Of a DNA stretch of 64,000 bases, positions 25,614-35,026 are shown in pieces (position 1 is the stretch's first letter; the number at the start of each line of letters is the position of its first letter). The translations under genes were made by a program, and so were the position numbers. The DNA comes from Pseudomonadota bacterium (lineage in GTDB: Bacteria; Pseudomonadota; Gammaproteobacteria; Burkholderiales; Burkholderiaceae_C). The stretch spans positions 682,001-746,000 of the forward strand of contig JAIUPQ010000001.1 of the NCBI GenBank assembly GCA_020161145.1, read 5' to 3'. The notes beneath the pieces were generated by a model, which saw nothing but the letters and a program-made list of their open reading frames with translations, was not told where the DNA came from and ran no database searches.

Positions 25614-26813
25614 ATGATGGTTTCTTCTTGGTGGCTGGCACTGCGCGACTGGCCCTGGTTCGACACGCTGGTCACCCTGCGGCAGCGCTTTCGCGAAGAC
25701 CGGCTGGGTGTGACCGCGTCCAGCCTGACCTTTACCACGCTGATGGCGCTGGTGCCGCTGGTCACGGTGATGCTGGCCTTGTTCAGCGCGTTTCCGGTGT
25801 TTGGCCGTTTTGAAGACGCGCTGCAGCAGTACTTTTTGCGGGCGCTGGTGCCGCGCGCCATCGCCCAGCCGGTGCTGGAGACGCTGACCCAGTTTGCCGG
25901 CCAGGCCCATCGCCTGGGTGCGCTGGGCCTGGTGGTGCTGGTGGTGACGGCGTTGGCGCTGATGCTGACCATCGACCACACCCTGGGCGCCATCTGGCGC
26001 GTGCGCGAGCCCCGGCCCATGGCGCAGCGGGTGCTGGTCTACTGGGCCGCGCTGACGCTGGGGCCGCTGATGGTGGGCGTGAGCCTGTGGGGTACCGCCC
26101 AGGCGCTGACGGTGTCCTCGGGCTGGGTGGGCGCCATGCCGGGCAGCACCCGCTGGCTGCTCGATGCGGTGAACGTGTTGCTGCTGGGGCTGACCATGTG
26201 CGGCCTGTTCCGTTACGTGCCCAACACCCATGTGCGCTGGCGCCATGCGCTGGCGGGTGCGCTGTTCGTGGTGGTGGGCCTGGGGGCGGCGCAAAAAGGC
26301 CTGGGCTGGTACATGACCAAGGTGGGCAGCTTCTCAACCATCTATGGCGCGTTTGCCGCCGTGCCCATCCTGCTGTTCTGGATCTACCTGGCCTGGGTCA
26401 TCGTGCTGTTGGGCGCCGTGGTGGCAGCCTACGCCCCCAGTTTGCAGATGCAGGTGCGCCGCCCGCCCGATGTGCCGGGCATGCGCTTTGCGCTGGCGCT
26501 GCAGCTGCTGGCGCTGCTGGACGGCGCGCGCCAGCGGGGCGAGGGCGGGCTGGCGCTGTTGCAGATGGCGGCGACGCTGCGGCTGGATCCGCTGCAGATC
26601 GAGCCGGTGCTGCATGAGTTGGCGGCGCTGCGCTGGGTGGGGCGGCTGGAGGAGGAGGGCGACCAGCGGCTGGTGCTGCTGGTGGAGCCGGCGGGCACGC
26701 CGCTGGCACCGCTGGCGGACGCGCTGCTGCTGGCGCCCCAAACGCAACTGGCGCCGTTGCGGCGCCAGTTGGGGTGGGAGCGGCTCAGCCTGGCCGATGC
26801 GCTGCGCGCCTGA
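25614..26813 (+). CDS. YihY/UPF0761 family inner-membrane protein
   Basis: A membrane protein of 399 residues, of the YihY/BrkB-like type. The hallmark N-terminal segment is FREDRLGVTASSLTFTTLMALVPLV, followed by about six transmembrane helices (GLVVLVVTALALMLTIDHTL, LLFWIYLAWVIVLLGAVVAAY). The C-terminal 110 residues are soluble. It was once called ribonuclease BN, but that assignment was withdrawn for the family. Start 25614 or 25617 (MM); no ribosome site is visible. Confidence 0.88.
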   Translation: MMVSSWWLALRDWPWFDTLVTLRQRFREDRLGVTASSLTFTTLMALVPLVTVMLALFSAFPVFGRFEDALQQYFLRALVPRAIAQPVLETLTQFAGQAHRLGALGLVVLVVTALALMLTIDHTLGAIWRVREPRPMAQRVLVYWAALTLGPLMVGVSLWGTAQALTVSSGWVGAMPGSTRWLLDAVNVLLLGLTMCGLFRYVPNTHVRWRHALAGALFVVVGLGAAQKGLGWYMTKVGSFSTIYGAFAAVPILLFWIYLAWVIVLLGAVVAAYAPSLQMQVRRPPDVPGMRFALALQLLALLDGARQRGEGGLALLQMAATLRLDPLQIEPVLHELAALRWVGRLEEEGDQRLVLLVEPAGTPLAPLADALLLAPQTQLAPLRRQLGWERLSLADALRA

Positions 26814-26834
26814 CCGGGGTCTCAAGGGAACGAA

Positions 26835-26903
26835 GGGCCGCTCCCGAGTTTTCTGACCCCCCTCGGGGCGGCTGACGCGCGGTGGCAGTCTTGGGGGCGC
26901 TCA
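26835..26903 (-). repeat. Intergenic repeat, copy 3 (stop-codon type)
   Basis: Read on the minus strand it begins with the TGA stop of the chemoreceptor gene, continues with GCGCCCCCAAGA and a GGCAG..CGTCAG block, and ends in a CCCCGAGGGGGGTCAGAAAAC hairpin zone. It aligns over most of its length with copies at 8361-8441 and 9335-9390. Confidence 0.8.
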
Positions 26904-28679
26904 GAAGCTCTCCCACTCGTCGCTGGCGCCGGCCGCAACGGGTGCGGCGGCCTTGACGGGTGCCTTGGCGGGCGCTGCCGCAGGGGCTTTGGCGGCCGGC
27001 TTGGTGGCCGGTTTGGCAGCCGGTTTGGCGGCCGCCTTGACCACCGGTTTGATGGCGATCGGAGCGGCAGCAGGCTTGGCGCTGGTTTGCGGCGCCGCCG
27101 TGGCCTGGGCGCTGTGGCTGCCGTCGAGCCGGAACACGGCCACGGTCTGCACCAGCGTCTGGGCCTGGCGCTTGAGGCTTTCGGCGGCGGCGGCGCTTTG
27201 CTCCACCAGCGCGGCGTTTTGCTGGGTGCCCTGATCCATCTGCTGCACGGCCTGGCCGATCTGTGCCACACCCTGGCTCTGCTCGGAGCTGGCCGAGGAG
27301 ATCTCGCCCACGATGTCGCTGACGCGCTGGATGGCCGCGACGATCTGCTCCATGGTGCTGCCGGCACGGTCCACCAGGTTGGTGCCTTGCTCAACCTGCT
27401 CCACGCTCTGCGTGATCAAGCCCTTGATCTCCTTGGCCGCCTCGGCGCTGCGCTGGGCCAGGCTGCGCACCTCGCCAGCCACCACCGCAAAGCCCCGGCC
27501 TTGCTCGCCGGCGCGGGCGGCTTCCACGGCCGCATTCAACGCCAGGATGTTGGTCTGGAAGGCGATGCCGTCGATGACGCCGATGATCTCGGAAATCTTG
27601 GCCGACGAGGTCTGGATGCCTCGCATGGTGCCCACCACGTCCTGCACCACCTGACCGCCTTCGCGGGCCGTGGTGGAGGCGGAGAGGGCCAGTTGGTTGG
27701 CCTGGCGGGCGTTGTCGGCGTTGTTGCGCACGGTGGCGGCCAACTCGTCCATGGTGGCGGCCGTCTGCTCGATGGCGGCCGCCTGCTGCTCGGTGCGCGA
27801 TGAGAGGTCTTGGTTGCCTTGCGCAATCTGGGCGCTGGCCGTGGCCACGCTCTCGGCGTTGGCGCGCACGCTGCTGACCGTGCGGGCCAGCGACTGCTGC
27901 ATGCGCTGGACGGCCACCATGATGCTGCTGTCGTCGCCAGGCTGGATGGCCAGCGGCCGGGCCAGATCGCCTTCGGCCACGGCCGTGACGGCTGCCGCCA
28001 CTGCGTTGGGCTCGCCGCCCAGTTCGCGGCGCAGGCTGCGCACCAGCGCCCAGCCCATGACCAGGCCAGCCAGTCCCAGCAAGGCCGCCACCGTCAGCAT
28101 CACCACGCTGGCGTGCTGGGCGCTGCTGGCGGCTGCCACGGCTTGCTCGCGGGTCATGGTGCTCTGGCGCAGCAAGGCCTCGTCCACGGTCTGGAACAGC
28201 TCGTTTTGCAGCGGGCGGCTGTCGGTCAGCAGCGCTGCGGTGGCTGCCTCATGGTCGCCGGCCTGATCCAGGGCGATCGCCTTGTCCAGCGAGCGGTTGT
28301 AAACAGGCCGCGTGGTGTTGATCTGCTCCAGCAGTTTGCGGTCCAGGGGCAGTGTCAGCGTCTTGTCCAGGGCGGTCAGGAGCTCGGAGTTCTTCTTGCG
28401 CAAATCGGCCACCCGGGCCAGCTCTTCGGCCTCGACCTTGCGGTCGCCGGTCAGCAGCACGTTGCGCACATGGCGACCGATGGCGTTGAGGTTGGCGGTC
28501 AACTCGTTGTACTGGGCCATCTTGACCATGCGGCTGTCGGTGACGTCGTTCAGGTCGTTGGCCAGGCCGTGCATCTGCACGGTGGCATAGACGCTGACGC
28601 CCACCAGCGTGGCCAAGATGCTGCCAAAGGCCAGTGACATGCGGGTGGCGACGGTCATGGGCGGACGGTTGCGGCTCAT
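26901..28679 (-). CDS. Methyl-accepting chemotaxis protein
   Basis: Chemoreceptor of 592 residues. TM1 is about residues 10-32, a four-helix-type periplasmic sensor follows to about 188, TM2 is about 190-212, then HAMP and a long signalling coiled coil with the hairpin tip [21 protein letters not shown] Lys/Ala/Pro-rich flexible tail of about 60 residues ends in EWESF, which fits the xWxxF pentapeptide that tethers CheR and CheB. The ligand is unknown. Start ATG 28679 is chosen for the topology and an upstream AGGGAA. It is divergent from kbl; its stop lies in a repeat element. Confidence 0.94.
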   Translation of the reverse strand: MSRNRPPMTVATRMSLAFGSILATLVGVSVYATVQMHGLANDLNDVTDSRMVKMAQYNELTANLNAIGRHVRNVLLTGDRKVEAEELARVADLRKKNSELLTALDKTLTLPLDRKLLEQINTTRPVYNRSLDKAIALDQAGDHEAATAALLTDSRPLQNELFQTVDEALLRQSTMTREQAVAAASSAQHASVVMLTVAALLGLAGLVMGWALVRSLRRELGGEPNAVAAAVTAVAEGDLARPLAIQPGDDSSIMVAVQRMQQSLARTVSSVRANAESVATASAQIAQGNQDLSSRTEQQAAAIEQTAATMDELAATVRNNADNARQANQLALSASTTAREGGQVVQDVVGTMRGIQTSSAKISEIIGVIDGIAFQTNILALNAAVEAARAGEQGRGFAVVAGEVRSLAQRSAEAAKEIKGLITQSVEQVEQGTNLVDRAGSTMEQIVAAIQRVSDIVGEISSASSEQSQGVAQIGQAVQQMDQGTQQNAALVEQSAAAAESLKRQAQTLVQTVAVFRLDGSHSAQATAAPQTSAKPAAAPIAIKPVVKAAAKPAAKPATKPAAKAPAAAPAKAPVKAAAPVAAGASDEWESF

Positions 28680-28828
28680 AGGGGTTCCCTGAGAAAGGTG
28701 GTTTGCTGGCATCTTCGGCGGCCCGTCCACTCGCCCATCGGCGGATAACGCCGCCAAATACCGCCCAATCCCGTCCGACCCCGTGGCGCCTTACACTCGG
28801 CGCCTTTCTCCATTCTTGCGGTGACGCC

Positions 28829-30028
28829 ATGAGTGCGACTGATTTTCTCCAGCAGGTGCGCCAGACGCTGGCCGAGACCGAGGCCGCCGGCCTCTTCAAG
28901 CGCGAGCGCGTCATCGCCTCGCCCCAGCAGGCCATGGTGCGGCTGGCCGATGGGCGCGAGGTGCTCAACCTGTGCGCCAACAATTACCTGGGGCTGTCCA
29001 GCCACCCCGAGGTGGTGCAGGCCGCGCACGATGCGCTGGATTCGCATGGCTATGGCATGAGTTCGGTGCGCTTCATCTGCGGCACGCAGGACACGCACAA
29101 GGAACTGGAAGGGCGAATTGCCCGCTTCGTTGGCTGCGAGGACGCCATCCTCTACGCGGCGGCGTTCGACGCCAACGGCGGCCTGTTCGAGCCGCTGCTG
29201 GGCGAACAGGACGCCATCATCTCGGACGAGCTCAACCACGCCTCCATCATCGACGGCATCCGCCTGTGCAAGGCCAAGCGCTGGCGCTACAAGCACAACG
29301 ACATGGCGGACCTGGCGCGCTGCCTGCAGGAGGCGGCTGCCGCCGGCTGCCGCTTCAAGCTGGTGTTCACCGACGGTGTGTTCTCCATGGACGGCACCAT
29401 TGCCCAGCTGGACCGCATTCGCGCACTGTGCGACGAGCATGGCGCGCTGCTGGGTGTGGACGAATGCCACGCCAGCGGCTTCATGGGCGCCACCGGCCGG
29501 GGCACGCCCGAGCACTGCGGCGTGCTGGGCCGCGTGGACATCGTCACCGGCACCTTCGGCAAGGCGCTGGGCGGCGCCAGCGGCGGCTTCACCGCCGCGC
29601 GCAAGGAGGTGGTGGAGCTGCTGCGCCAGCGCTCGCGGCCCTATCTGTTCTCCAACACGCTGGCGCCCAGCATCGTGGGCGGCTCGCTCAAAGTGCTGGA
29701 CCTGCTGGAGGCTTCCACGGCATTGCGCGACACGCTGGAGGCCAACACCGCCTACTTCCGCGCCGCCATCCAGGCCGCCGGCTTCGAGATCAAGCCGGGC
29801 AGCCATCCCATCGTGCCCATCATGGTCTATGACGCCGTCAAGGCGCAGCAGTTGGCCGCGCGCCTGCTGGATCTGGGCGTCTATGTGGTGGGCTTTTTCT
29901 TCCCCGTGGTGCCCAAGGGTCAGGCGCGCATCCGCGTGCAGATGAGTGCCGGCCACAGCCGGGCGCAGCTTGAGGCGGCGGTGGCTGCCTTCACTCAGGC
30001 CGGGCGCGAACTGGGGCTGGTGGCATGA
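28829..30028 (+). CDS. kbl: 2-amino-3-ketobutyrate CoA ligase
   Basis: PLP enzyme that splits 2-amino-3-ketobutyrate with CoA into glycine and acetyl-CoA, the second step of threonine degradation. 399 residues, same length as known Kbl. PLP lysine Lys245 lies in [23 protein letters not shown] and [10 protein letters not shown] are family strings. Stop overlaps the tdh start (ATGA), giving both enzymes of the pathway from one transcript. Confidence 0.96.
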   Translation: MSATDFLQQVRQTLAETEAAGLFKRERVIASPQQAMVRLADGREVLNLCANNYLGLSSHPEVVQAAHDALDSHGYGMSSVRFICGTQDTHKELEGRIARFVGCEDAILYAAAFDANGGLFEPLLGEQDAIISDELNHASIIDGIRLCKAKRWRYKHNDMADLARCLQEAAAAGCRFKLVFTDGVFSMDGTIAQLDRIRALCDEHGALLGVDECHASGFMGATGRGTPEHCGVLGRVDIVTGTFGKALGGASGGFTAARKEVVELLRQRSRPYLFSNTLAPSIVGGSLKVLDLLEASTALRDTLEANTAYFRAAIQAAGFEIKPGSHPIVPIMVYDAVKAQQLAARLLDLGVYVVGFFFPVVPKGQARIRVQMSAGHSRAQLEAAVAAFTQAGRELGLVA

Positions 30029-30978
30029 CGACCCAGGCACCGCGCATCCTCATCGTCGGCGCCAATGGCCAGATCGGCACCGAACTGGCCGACGTGCTGG
30101 CGCAGCGCCACGGCAACCAGGCCGTCATCACCAGCGACATCGCCGCCCAGGGCCGCCTGCCCAAGCTCCAGCACGAGCAACTGGACGTCACCGACGCGGC
30201 GGCGCTGACCCGCATCGTCGAGCGCCACGGCGTCACGCAGATCTACCAGCTCGCGGCGGCGCTGTCGGCGCGCGGCGAGAAGCACCCGATGTGGGCCTGG
30301 GACCTGAACATGAAGGGGCTGCTCAACACCCTGGAAGTGGCTCGCACCCATCAGCTTGACCGCATCTTCTGGCCCAGCTCCATGGCGGCGTTCGGCCCCA
30401 CCACGCCGGCGCACGGCGCGCCGCAAAAAACCATCATGGAGCCCACCACCGTCTACGGCATCTCCAAGAAGGCCGGAGAGGGCTGGTGCGAGTGGTACCA
30501 CCGCAACCACGGCGTGGACGTGCGCTCCATCCGCTACCCCGGCCTCATCAGCTGGAAGACCCCGCCTGGCGGCGGCACCACCGACTACGCGGTGGACATC
30601 TTCCACCACGCGCTGGACGAGGGCCGCTACACCTGCTTCCTGGCCGCAGACACGGCGCTGCCCATGATGTACATGGACGACGCCATACGCGCCACGCTGG
30701 CGCTGATGGATGCGCCGGCCGCGCAGGTCAAGGAGCGCACCTCGTACAACCTGGGCGGCATCAGCTTCACCCCGGCCGAGATCGCCGCCGAGATTGCCCG
30801 CCAGCAGCCGGGCTTCGTCATCGACTACGCGCCCGACTTCCGCCAGGCCATCGCCGAGAGCTGGCCGCGCTCCATCGACGACACGGCGGCCCAGCAGGAC
30901 TGGGGCTGGCGCCTGCAGTACGACCTGCCCGCCATGGTCACCGAGATGCTGAGCCAGCTCAAGGCCGCCAGGCAGTGA
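30025..30978 (+). CDS. SDR-type L-threonine 3-dehydrogenase
   Basis: NAD-dependent oxidation of L-threonine to 2-amino-3-ketobutyrate, which Kbl then cleaves. 317 residues. It belongs to the short-chain/epimerase-like type ([10 protein letters not shown] at the N-terminus; catalytic Tyr-x3-Lys in [22 protein letters not shown]), not the zinc-dependent MDR type of E. coli Tdh. The assignment rests on these motifs plus coupling to kbl. It overlaps pilZ by GTGA. Confidence 0.9.
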   Translation: MTTQAPRILIVGANGQIGTELADVLAQRHGNQAVITSDIAAQGRLPKLQHEQLDVTDAAALTRIVERHGVTQIYQLAAALSARGEKHPMWAWDLNMKGLLNTLEVARTHQLDRIFWPSSMAAFGPTTPAHGAPQKTIMEPTTVYGISKKAGEGWCEWYHRNHGVDVRSIRYPGLISWKTPPGGGTTDYAVDIFHHALDEGRYTCFLAADTALPMMYMDDAIRATLALMDAPAAQVKERTSYNLGGISFTPAEIAAEIARQQPGFVIDYAPDFRQAIAESWPRSIDDTAAQQDWGWRLQYDLPAMVTEMLSQLKAARQ

Positions 30979-31346
30979 ACGCGCCCGCCGCCCCGCAACC
31001 CCCGGCCGCCCGACCGGGCGTCGTCCAGCTGGTTTTCAAGGAGCGGGGCGCCCTGTACGCCGCCTACATCTCGCTGTTCACCGAAGGGGGCATCTTCGTG
31101 CCCACGACGCGCTCGCATCAGTTGGGTGATGACATCTACCTGCTGCTGACGCTGCCCGACGATCCGCAGCGCTATCCGGTGGCCGGCTCCGTGGCCTGGA
31201 TCACGCCGCCCAACGCCACCGGTGGCCGCGCCCAGGGCGTGGGCGTGCGCTTCCCGGCCGATGAAAAGACCAGGCTGCTCAAGGCCCGCATCGAGGAGCT
31301 GCTGGGCACGTCGCTGTCGTCCAACAAGCCCACGCAAACGCTGTGA
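30975..31346 (+). CDS. PilZ-domain protein (type IV pilus type)
   Basis: A 123-residue PilZ-fold protein. It has the ALYAAYISLFTEGGIFVPT segment typical of the PilZ group required for type IV pili, and lacks the RxxxR and (D/N)xSxxG motifs that bind c-di-GMP. It is therefore probably a protein-interaction PilZ rather than a c-di-GMP receptor. GTG start overlaps the tdh stop, and its own stop overlaps the tatD GTG. In many betaproteobacteria pilZ lies between holB and tatD; here the threonine genes precede it. Confidence 0.86.
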   Translation: MNAPAAPQPPAARPGVVQLVFKERGALYAAYISLFTEGGIFVPTTRSHQLGDDIYLLLTLPDDPQRYPVAGSVAWITPPNATGGRAQGVGVRFPADEKTRLLKARIEELLGTSLSSNKPTQTL

Positions 31347-32155
31347 CCGTCTTCGTCGATTCCCACTGCCACCTGAGCTTTCCCGAACTGATGGGTGGGC
31401 TGGACGTCGAGTTGGCCGCCATGCAGGACGCGGGCGTGGCCGCTGCGCTGACCATCTGCACCACGATGGAGGAGTGGCCCACCGTGCAGGCGCTGGCGCA
31501 CCGCGCGCCCAATCTCTGGTGCAGCGTGGGCGTGCATCCCGACAACGAGGGCATCCACGAGCCCACCGTGGCCGAGCTGGTGGCCGCCTGCCAGGACCCC
31601 AAAGTGGTGGCCGTGGGTGAAACGGGGCTGGATTACTACCGCCTGAACGGCCGCAGCGTGGCCGACATGCAGTGGCAGCGGGACCGCTTCGTCACCCACA
31701 TCGAGGCGGCGCGGCAGGCGGCCAGGCCGCTCATCATCCACACCCGCAGCGCCAGCGACGACACCTTGGGCGTGCTGCGCGAGGCGGGCGGCGAGGCCGC
31801 TGGTGGCGTGTTCCATTGCTTCACCGAGACCGACGCCGTGGCCCGTGCGGCGCTGGACCTGGGTTTTTACATCTCCCTGTCGGGCATCGTCAGCTTCAAG
31901 AACGCCCGCGACCTGCATGCCGTGGCCCGCTGGCTGCCGCTGGATCGGCTGCTGATCGAGACCGACAGCCCCTATCTGGCGCCGGTGCCGCACCGGGGCA
32001 AGTCCAACCGCCCCGCCTGGGTGGCCCATGTGGCCACGGCCCTGGCGGCGCTGCGCGGCGAACCGGTGGCCACCATTGCTGCGGCCACCACGGCCAACTT
32101 CGAGCGCCTCTTCAACGTGAAAGTCCCCCAATCATGCGCCGCCGTCACGGTCTGA
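31343..32155 (+). CDS. TatD-family metal-dependent hydrolase
   Basis: Probable TatD-type DNase/hydrolase of 270 residues. Metal-binding HxH is in DSHCHLSF (His8, His10), with VGETGLDYYR, IIHTRSA, FHCFTE and LIETDSPYLAP giving the remaining ligands. TIM-barrel metalloenzymes of this family have 3'-5' nuclease activity. GTG start overlaps pilZ. The end overlaps the ankyrin gene by 22 bases in another frame. Confidence 0.93.
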   Translation: MTVFVDSHCHLSFPELMGGLDVELAAMQDAGVAAALTICTTMEEWPTVQALAHRAPNLWCSVGVHPDNEGIHEPTVAELVAACQDPKVVAVGETGLDYYRLNGRSVADMQWQRDRFVTHIEAARQAARPLIIHTRSASDDTLGVLREAGGEAAGGVFHCFTETDAVARAALDLGFYISLSGIVSFKNARDLHAVARWLPLDRLLIETDSPYLAPVPHRGKSNRPAWVAHVATALAALRGEPVATIAAATTANFERLFNVKVPQSCAAVTV

Positions 32156-32772
32156 TCACCCTGGCCGCGCTGGCCTTGCCGGCCTGGGCCGATGACGCCA
32201 AGGACTACTGGACCGCCATCACCTACGACCAGGACTGGCATCTGGCGCGGCTGGTGGCACGCACGGGGCTCGATCCCAACACGCCCAGCGCCGACGGCGA
32301 GCCGCCCTTGGTGGGGGCCCTGCGCCAGGACGCCGACAAGGTGGCAGCCTGGTTGATTGCCAATCCGCGCGTGGACGTGGAGGCGCGCAACGCGGCGGGC
32401 GAGACGCCGCTGATGCTGGCCGCCATCCGCACCAAACTGCCGCTGCTCAAGCAGTTGCTGGCGCGCGGCGCCAAGGTCAACCAGGACGGCTGGACCGCGC
32501 TGCACTATGCGTGCAGCCAGATCGAGCTGGCGCCAGCGCAAATCCTGCTGGATGCGGGGGCCGACGCCAACGCCCGCTCGCCCAATGGCACCACACCGCT
32601 GATGATGGCCGCCCGCTACGGCGGCCTGGATCAGCTCACGCTGCTGCTGGCGCGCGGCGCCAACCCACGGCTGCGCAATGCGCGTGGCCTCTCGGTGGCC
32701 GATTTCGCCCGCGACGCGGGGCGGATGGACGACATCGTCGAGCGACTGGCCAAGCTGGCGGGGCCTGCCTGA
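32134..32772 (+). CDS. Secreted ankyrin-repeat protein
   Basis: A 212-residue protein with signal peptide MRRRHGLITLAALALPAWA and about five ankyrin repeats, for example NAAGETPLMLAAIRTKLPLLKQLLARGA and SPNGTTPLMMAARYGGLDQL. It is probably a periplasmic protein-binding protein; the partner is unknown. ATG 32134 gives the full signal peptide. It overlaps tatD by 22 bases, suggesting translational coupling. Confidence 0.88.
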   Translation: MRRRHGLITLAALALPAWADDAKDYWTAITYDQDWHLARLVARTGLDPNTPSADGEPPLVGALRQDADKVAAWLIANPRVDVEARNAAGETPLMLAAIRTKLPLLKQLLARGAKVNQDGWTALHYACSQIELAPAQILLDAGADANARSPNGTTPLMMAARYGGLDQLTLLLARGANPRLRNARGLSVADFARDAGRMDDIVERLAKLAGPA

Positions 32773-32791
32773 GCGGCGCGCACCCAAAGGG

Positions 32792-33535
32792 TCAGCAGCA
32801 CACGCCCTTGACCAGTGCCTGCAGGCCGGCCTGATCCAGGATGCGGATCTCGCGTTTGTTGACCTCCAGCAATCCCTCCTCCTGGAATTTGGAGAAGGTG
32901 CGGCTGACCGTCTCCAGCTTCAGGCCCAGGTAGCTGCCGATGTCTTCGCGCGTCATGCGCAGCACCAGGCTGGATGCCGAAAAACCACGGGCATGCAGCC
33001 GCTGCGTCAGGTTGTGCAAAAAAGCGGCCAGTCGCTCTTCGGCACGCATGGAACCCAGCAGCAGCATGACACCGTGGTCGCGCACGATCTCGCGGCTCAT
33101 GATGCGGTGAAACTGGTGCTGCAGCTCGGTGAACTCGCGCGACAGCTCCTGGAACTGGCGGTAATGGATGACGCAGACCTGCGAATCCTCCAGGGCCACG
33201 GCGTCGCAGGTGTGCACATCCTGGCCGATGCCGTCCAGCCCAAGCACCTCGCCGGCCATGTGGAAACCAGGCACCTGATCGCGGCCATCGGCCGACGAAA
33301 TGCAGGTCTTGAAAAAACCGGTGCGCACCGCGTAGAGCGACTCGAACGGCATGCCGGCGCGGAAAAGCGCCTCGCCGCGGGCCACCCTGCGGCGCGTGGC
33401 CACCAACTCGTCCAGCCGGTCCAGCCCGTCGGGCGAGGCGCCCACGGGCAGGCACAGCTCACGCAGATTGCAATTGGAGCAGGCGCTCTTGGGGTGGTCG
33501 GGCGCTAATTGGCCCAGGTCGCGGGGCATGTCCAT
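32792..33535 (-). CDS. fnr: FNR-type oxygen-sensing transcription regulator
   Basis: Crp/Fnr family regulator of 247 residues. Four cysteines placed as in oxygen-sensing FNR (Cys19, Cys22, Cys28 and Cys110) can hold the 4Fe-4S cluster that is lost in oxygen. Then come a cyclic-nucleotide-like beta roll, a dimer helix (about 150-175) and a winged helix with recognition helix KLETVSRTFSKFQEEG; ETVSR is the FNR-type DNA contact (E..SR). It controls anaerobic genes. It is divergent from hemN with an FNR box between them, which fits autoregulation. Confidence 0.94.
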   Translation of the reverse strand: MDMPRDLGQLAPDHPKSACSNCNLRELCLPVGASPDGLDRLDELVATRRRVARGEALFRAGMPFESLYAVRTGFFKTCISSADGRDQVPGFHMAGEVLGLDGIGQDVHTCDAVALEDSQVCVIHYRQFQELSREFTELQHQFHRIMSREIVRDHGVMLLLGSMRAEERLAAFLHNLTQRLHARGFSASSLVLRMTREDIGSYLGLKLETVSRTFSKFQEEGLLEVNKREIRILDQAGLQALVKGVCC

Positions 33536-33548
33536 ACCCGCATTATCC

Positions 33549-33562
33549 TTGAGGCACATCAA
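33549..33562. promoter_or_regulatory. FNR box between fnr and hemN
   Basis: TTGAG-GCAC-ATCAA matches the FNR consensus TTGAT-N4-ATCAA at 9 of 10 positions. Its centre is about 20 bases upstream of the fnr ATG and about 43 bases upstream of the hemN ATG. The latter suits class II activation if hemN transcription starts at or near the ATG. For fnr the box would overlap the promoter and probably repress. Confidence 0.8.
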
Positions 33563-33598
33563 GGCGCCGGGCGGCCCGACTGGGCACCATGTGCGGCC

Positions 33599-35014
33599 AT
33601 GAATATGCCCACTGCGCCCAGCCGGGCGCCGGAGTCCGCCGACGACACACGCCTGCCGGTGGAGTTGCTTGAACGCTTTGACACCCCCGGCCCGCGCTAC
33701 ACCTCCTATCCCACCGCCGACCGCTTTGTTGAGGCCTTCGGCCCCGACGACTATGCCCGTGCCCTCGCGCAGCGGGCTGGCCAGGCGCAGCCACTGTCGC
33801 TGTATCTGCACATCCCGTTTTGCGAGTCGCTGTGCTACTACTGCGCCTGCAACAAGGTCATCACCAAACACCACGAGCGCGCGGCCGAATACCTGGATGC
33901 GCTGGACGTCGAGATCGACCTGCACACGGCGGCCCTGGGCCGCGAGCAGCAGGTGTCGCAGTTGCACTTCGGCGGCGGCTCGCCCACCTTCCTCTCGGAC
34001 GCCGAGCTGGCGCGGCTGATGACCAAGCTGGGCACGTCGTTTCGCATCGCACCCGATGCCGAGGTGTCCATCGAAGTCGATCCGCGCACCGCCGACGCCG
34101 GGCGGCTGGCGGCCTGGCGCGCCATGGGTTTCAACCGCCTCAGCTTTGGTGTGCAGGACTTCGACCCCGAGGTGCAGCGCGCCGTGCACCGCGTGCAGCC
34201 GTTCGAGAGCGTGCAGGCGCTGATGGCGCATGCGCGCGAGTTGGGCTACGTCTCCATCAACGCCGACCTGATCTACGGCCTGCCCAAGCAGACGCCAGAG
34301 TCGTTCGCCCGCACCGTGGCGCAAACGGCGCAGCTGCGGCCCGATCGCATCGCGCTCTATGCCTACGCCCATCTGCCCACGCGCTTCAAGCCGCAGCGCC
34401 GCATCGACGCGGCCCAACTGCCGCCGGCCGGGGATCGCGTGCAGATGCTGGCCGGCGCCATTGCCGGCTTTCTGGGGCATGGCTACAGCTACATCGGCAT
34501 GGACCACTTTGCGCTGGCCGACGATGCGCTGGCCGTGGCCAAGCGTGAGGGGCGGCTGCACCGCAACTTCCAGGGCTACACCACCCAGCCGGGCTGCGAC
34601 TTGCTGGGCCTGGGCGTCTCGGCCATTGGCCGCGTGGGTGCCACCTACAGCCAGAACGCCAAGACGCTGCCCGAGTATTACGACGCCATGCAGCAGCGCC
34701 GCTTTGCCGTGCAGCGCGGGCTGGGGCTGACCCGCGACGACGAGCTGCGCCGCAACGTCATCATGGCGCTGATGTGCCAGGGCCGGCTGGACTTCGATGC
34801 CGTCGAGGCCGAGCACCCGATCCGCGTGGCCGAGTACTTCGCGGCCGAGCTGGCCCAACTGGCCGAGCTGGAGCAGGCCGGCCTGGTGGTGCGCGAGGTG
34901 CGGTCGGTGCGGGTCACCGCGCGCGGCTGGTTCTTCGTGCGCGCCGTTGCCATGGTGTTCGACCGCTACGTGCAATCACCCCAGTCGCGCGAGCGGTTCT
35001 CCAAAATCATCTAA
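33599..35014 (+). CDS. hemN: Oxygen-independent coproporphyrinogen III oxidase
   Basis: Radical-SAM heme biosynthesis enzyme used without oxygen; it decarboxylates coproporphyrinogen III. 471 residues. The 4Fe-4S motif is CESLCYYCAC (Cys75, Cys79, Cys82, plus Cys84), after the HemN hallmark GPRYTSYPTADRF. Further family strings are LHFGGGSPTFLSD and YGLPKQTPESF. ATG 33599 has no ribosome site; another ATG lies two codons later. The upstream FNR box suggests induction at low oxygen. Confidence 0.95.
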   Translation: MNMPTAPSRAPESADDTRLPVELLERFDTPGPRYTSYPTADRFVEAFGPDDYARALAQRAGQAQPLSLYLHIPFCESLCYYCACNKVITKHHERAAEYLDALDVEIDLHTAALGREQQVSQLHFGGGSPTFLSDAELARLMTKLGTSFRIAPDAEVSIEVDPRTADAGRLAAWRAMGFNRLSFGVQDFDPEVQRAVHRVQPFESVQALMAHARELGYVSINADLIYGLPKQTPESFARTVAQTAQLRPDRIALYAYAHLPTRFKPQRRIDAAQLPPAGDRVQMLAGAIAGFLGHGYSYIGMDHFALADDALAVAKREGRLHRNFQGYTTQPGCDLLGLGVSAIGRVGATYSQNAKTLPEYYDAMQQRRFAVQRGLGLTRDDELRRNVIMALMCQGRLDFDAVEAEHPIRVAEYFAAELAQLAELEQAGLVVREVRSVRVTARGWFFVRAVAMVFDRYVQSPQSRERFSKII

Positions 35015-35026
35015 GACAATCTGGCG

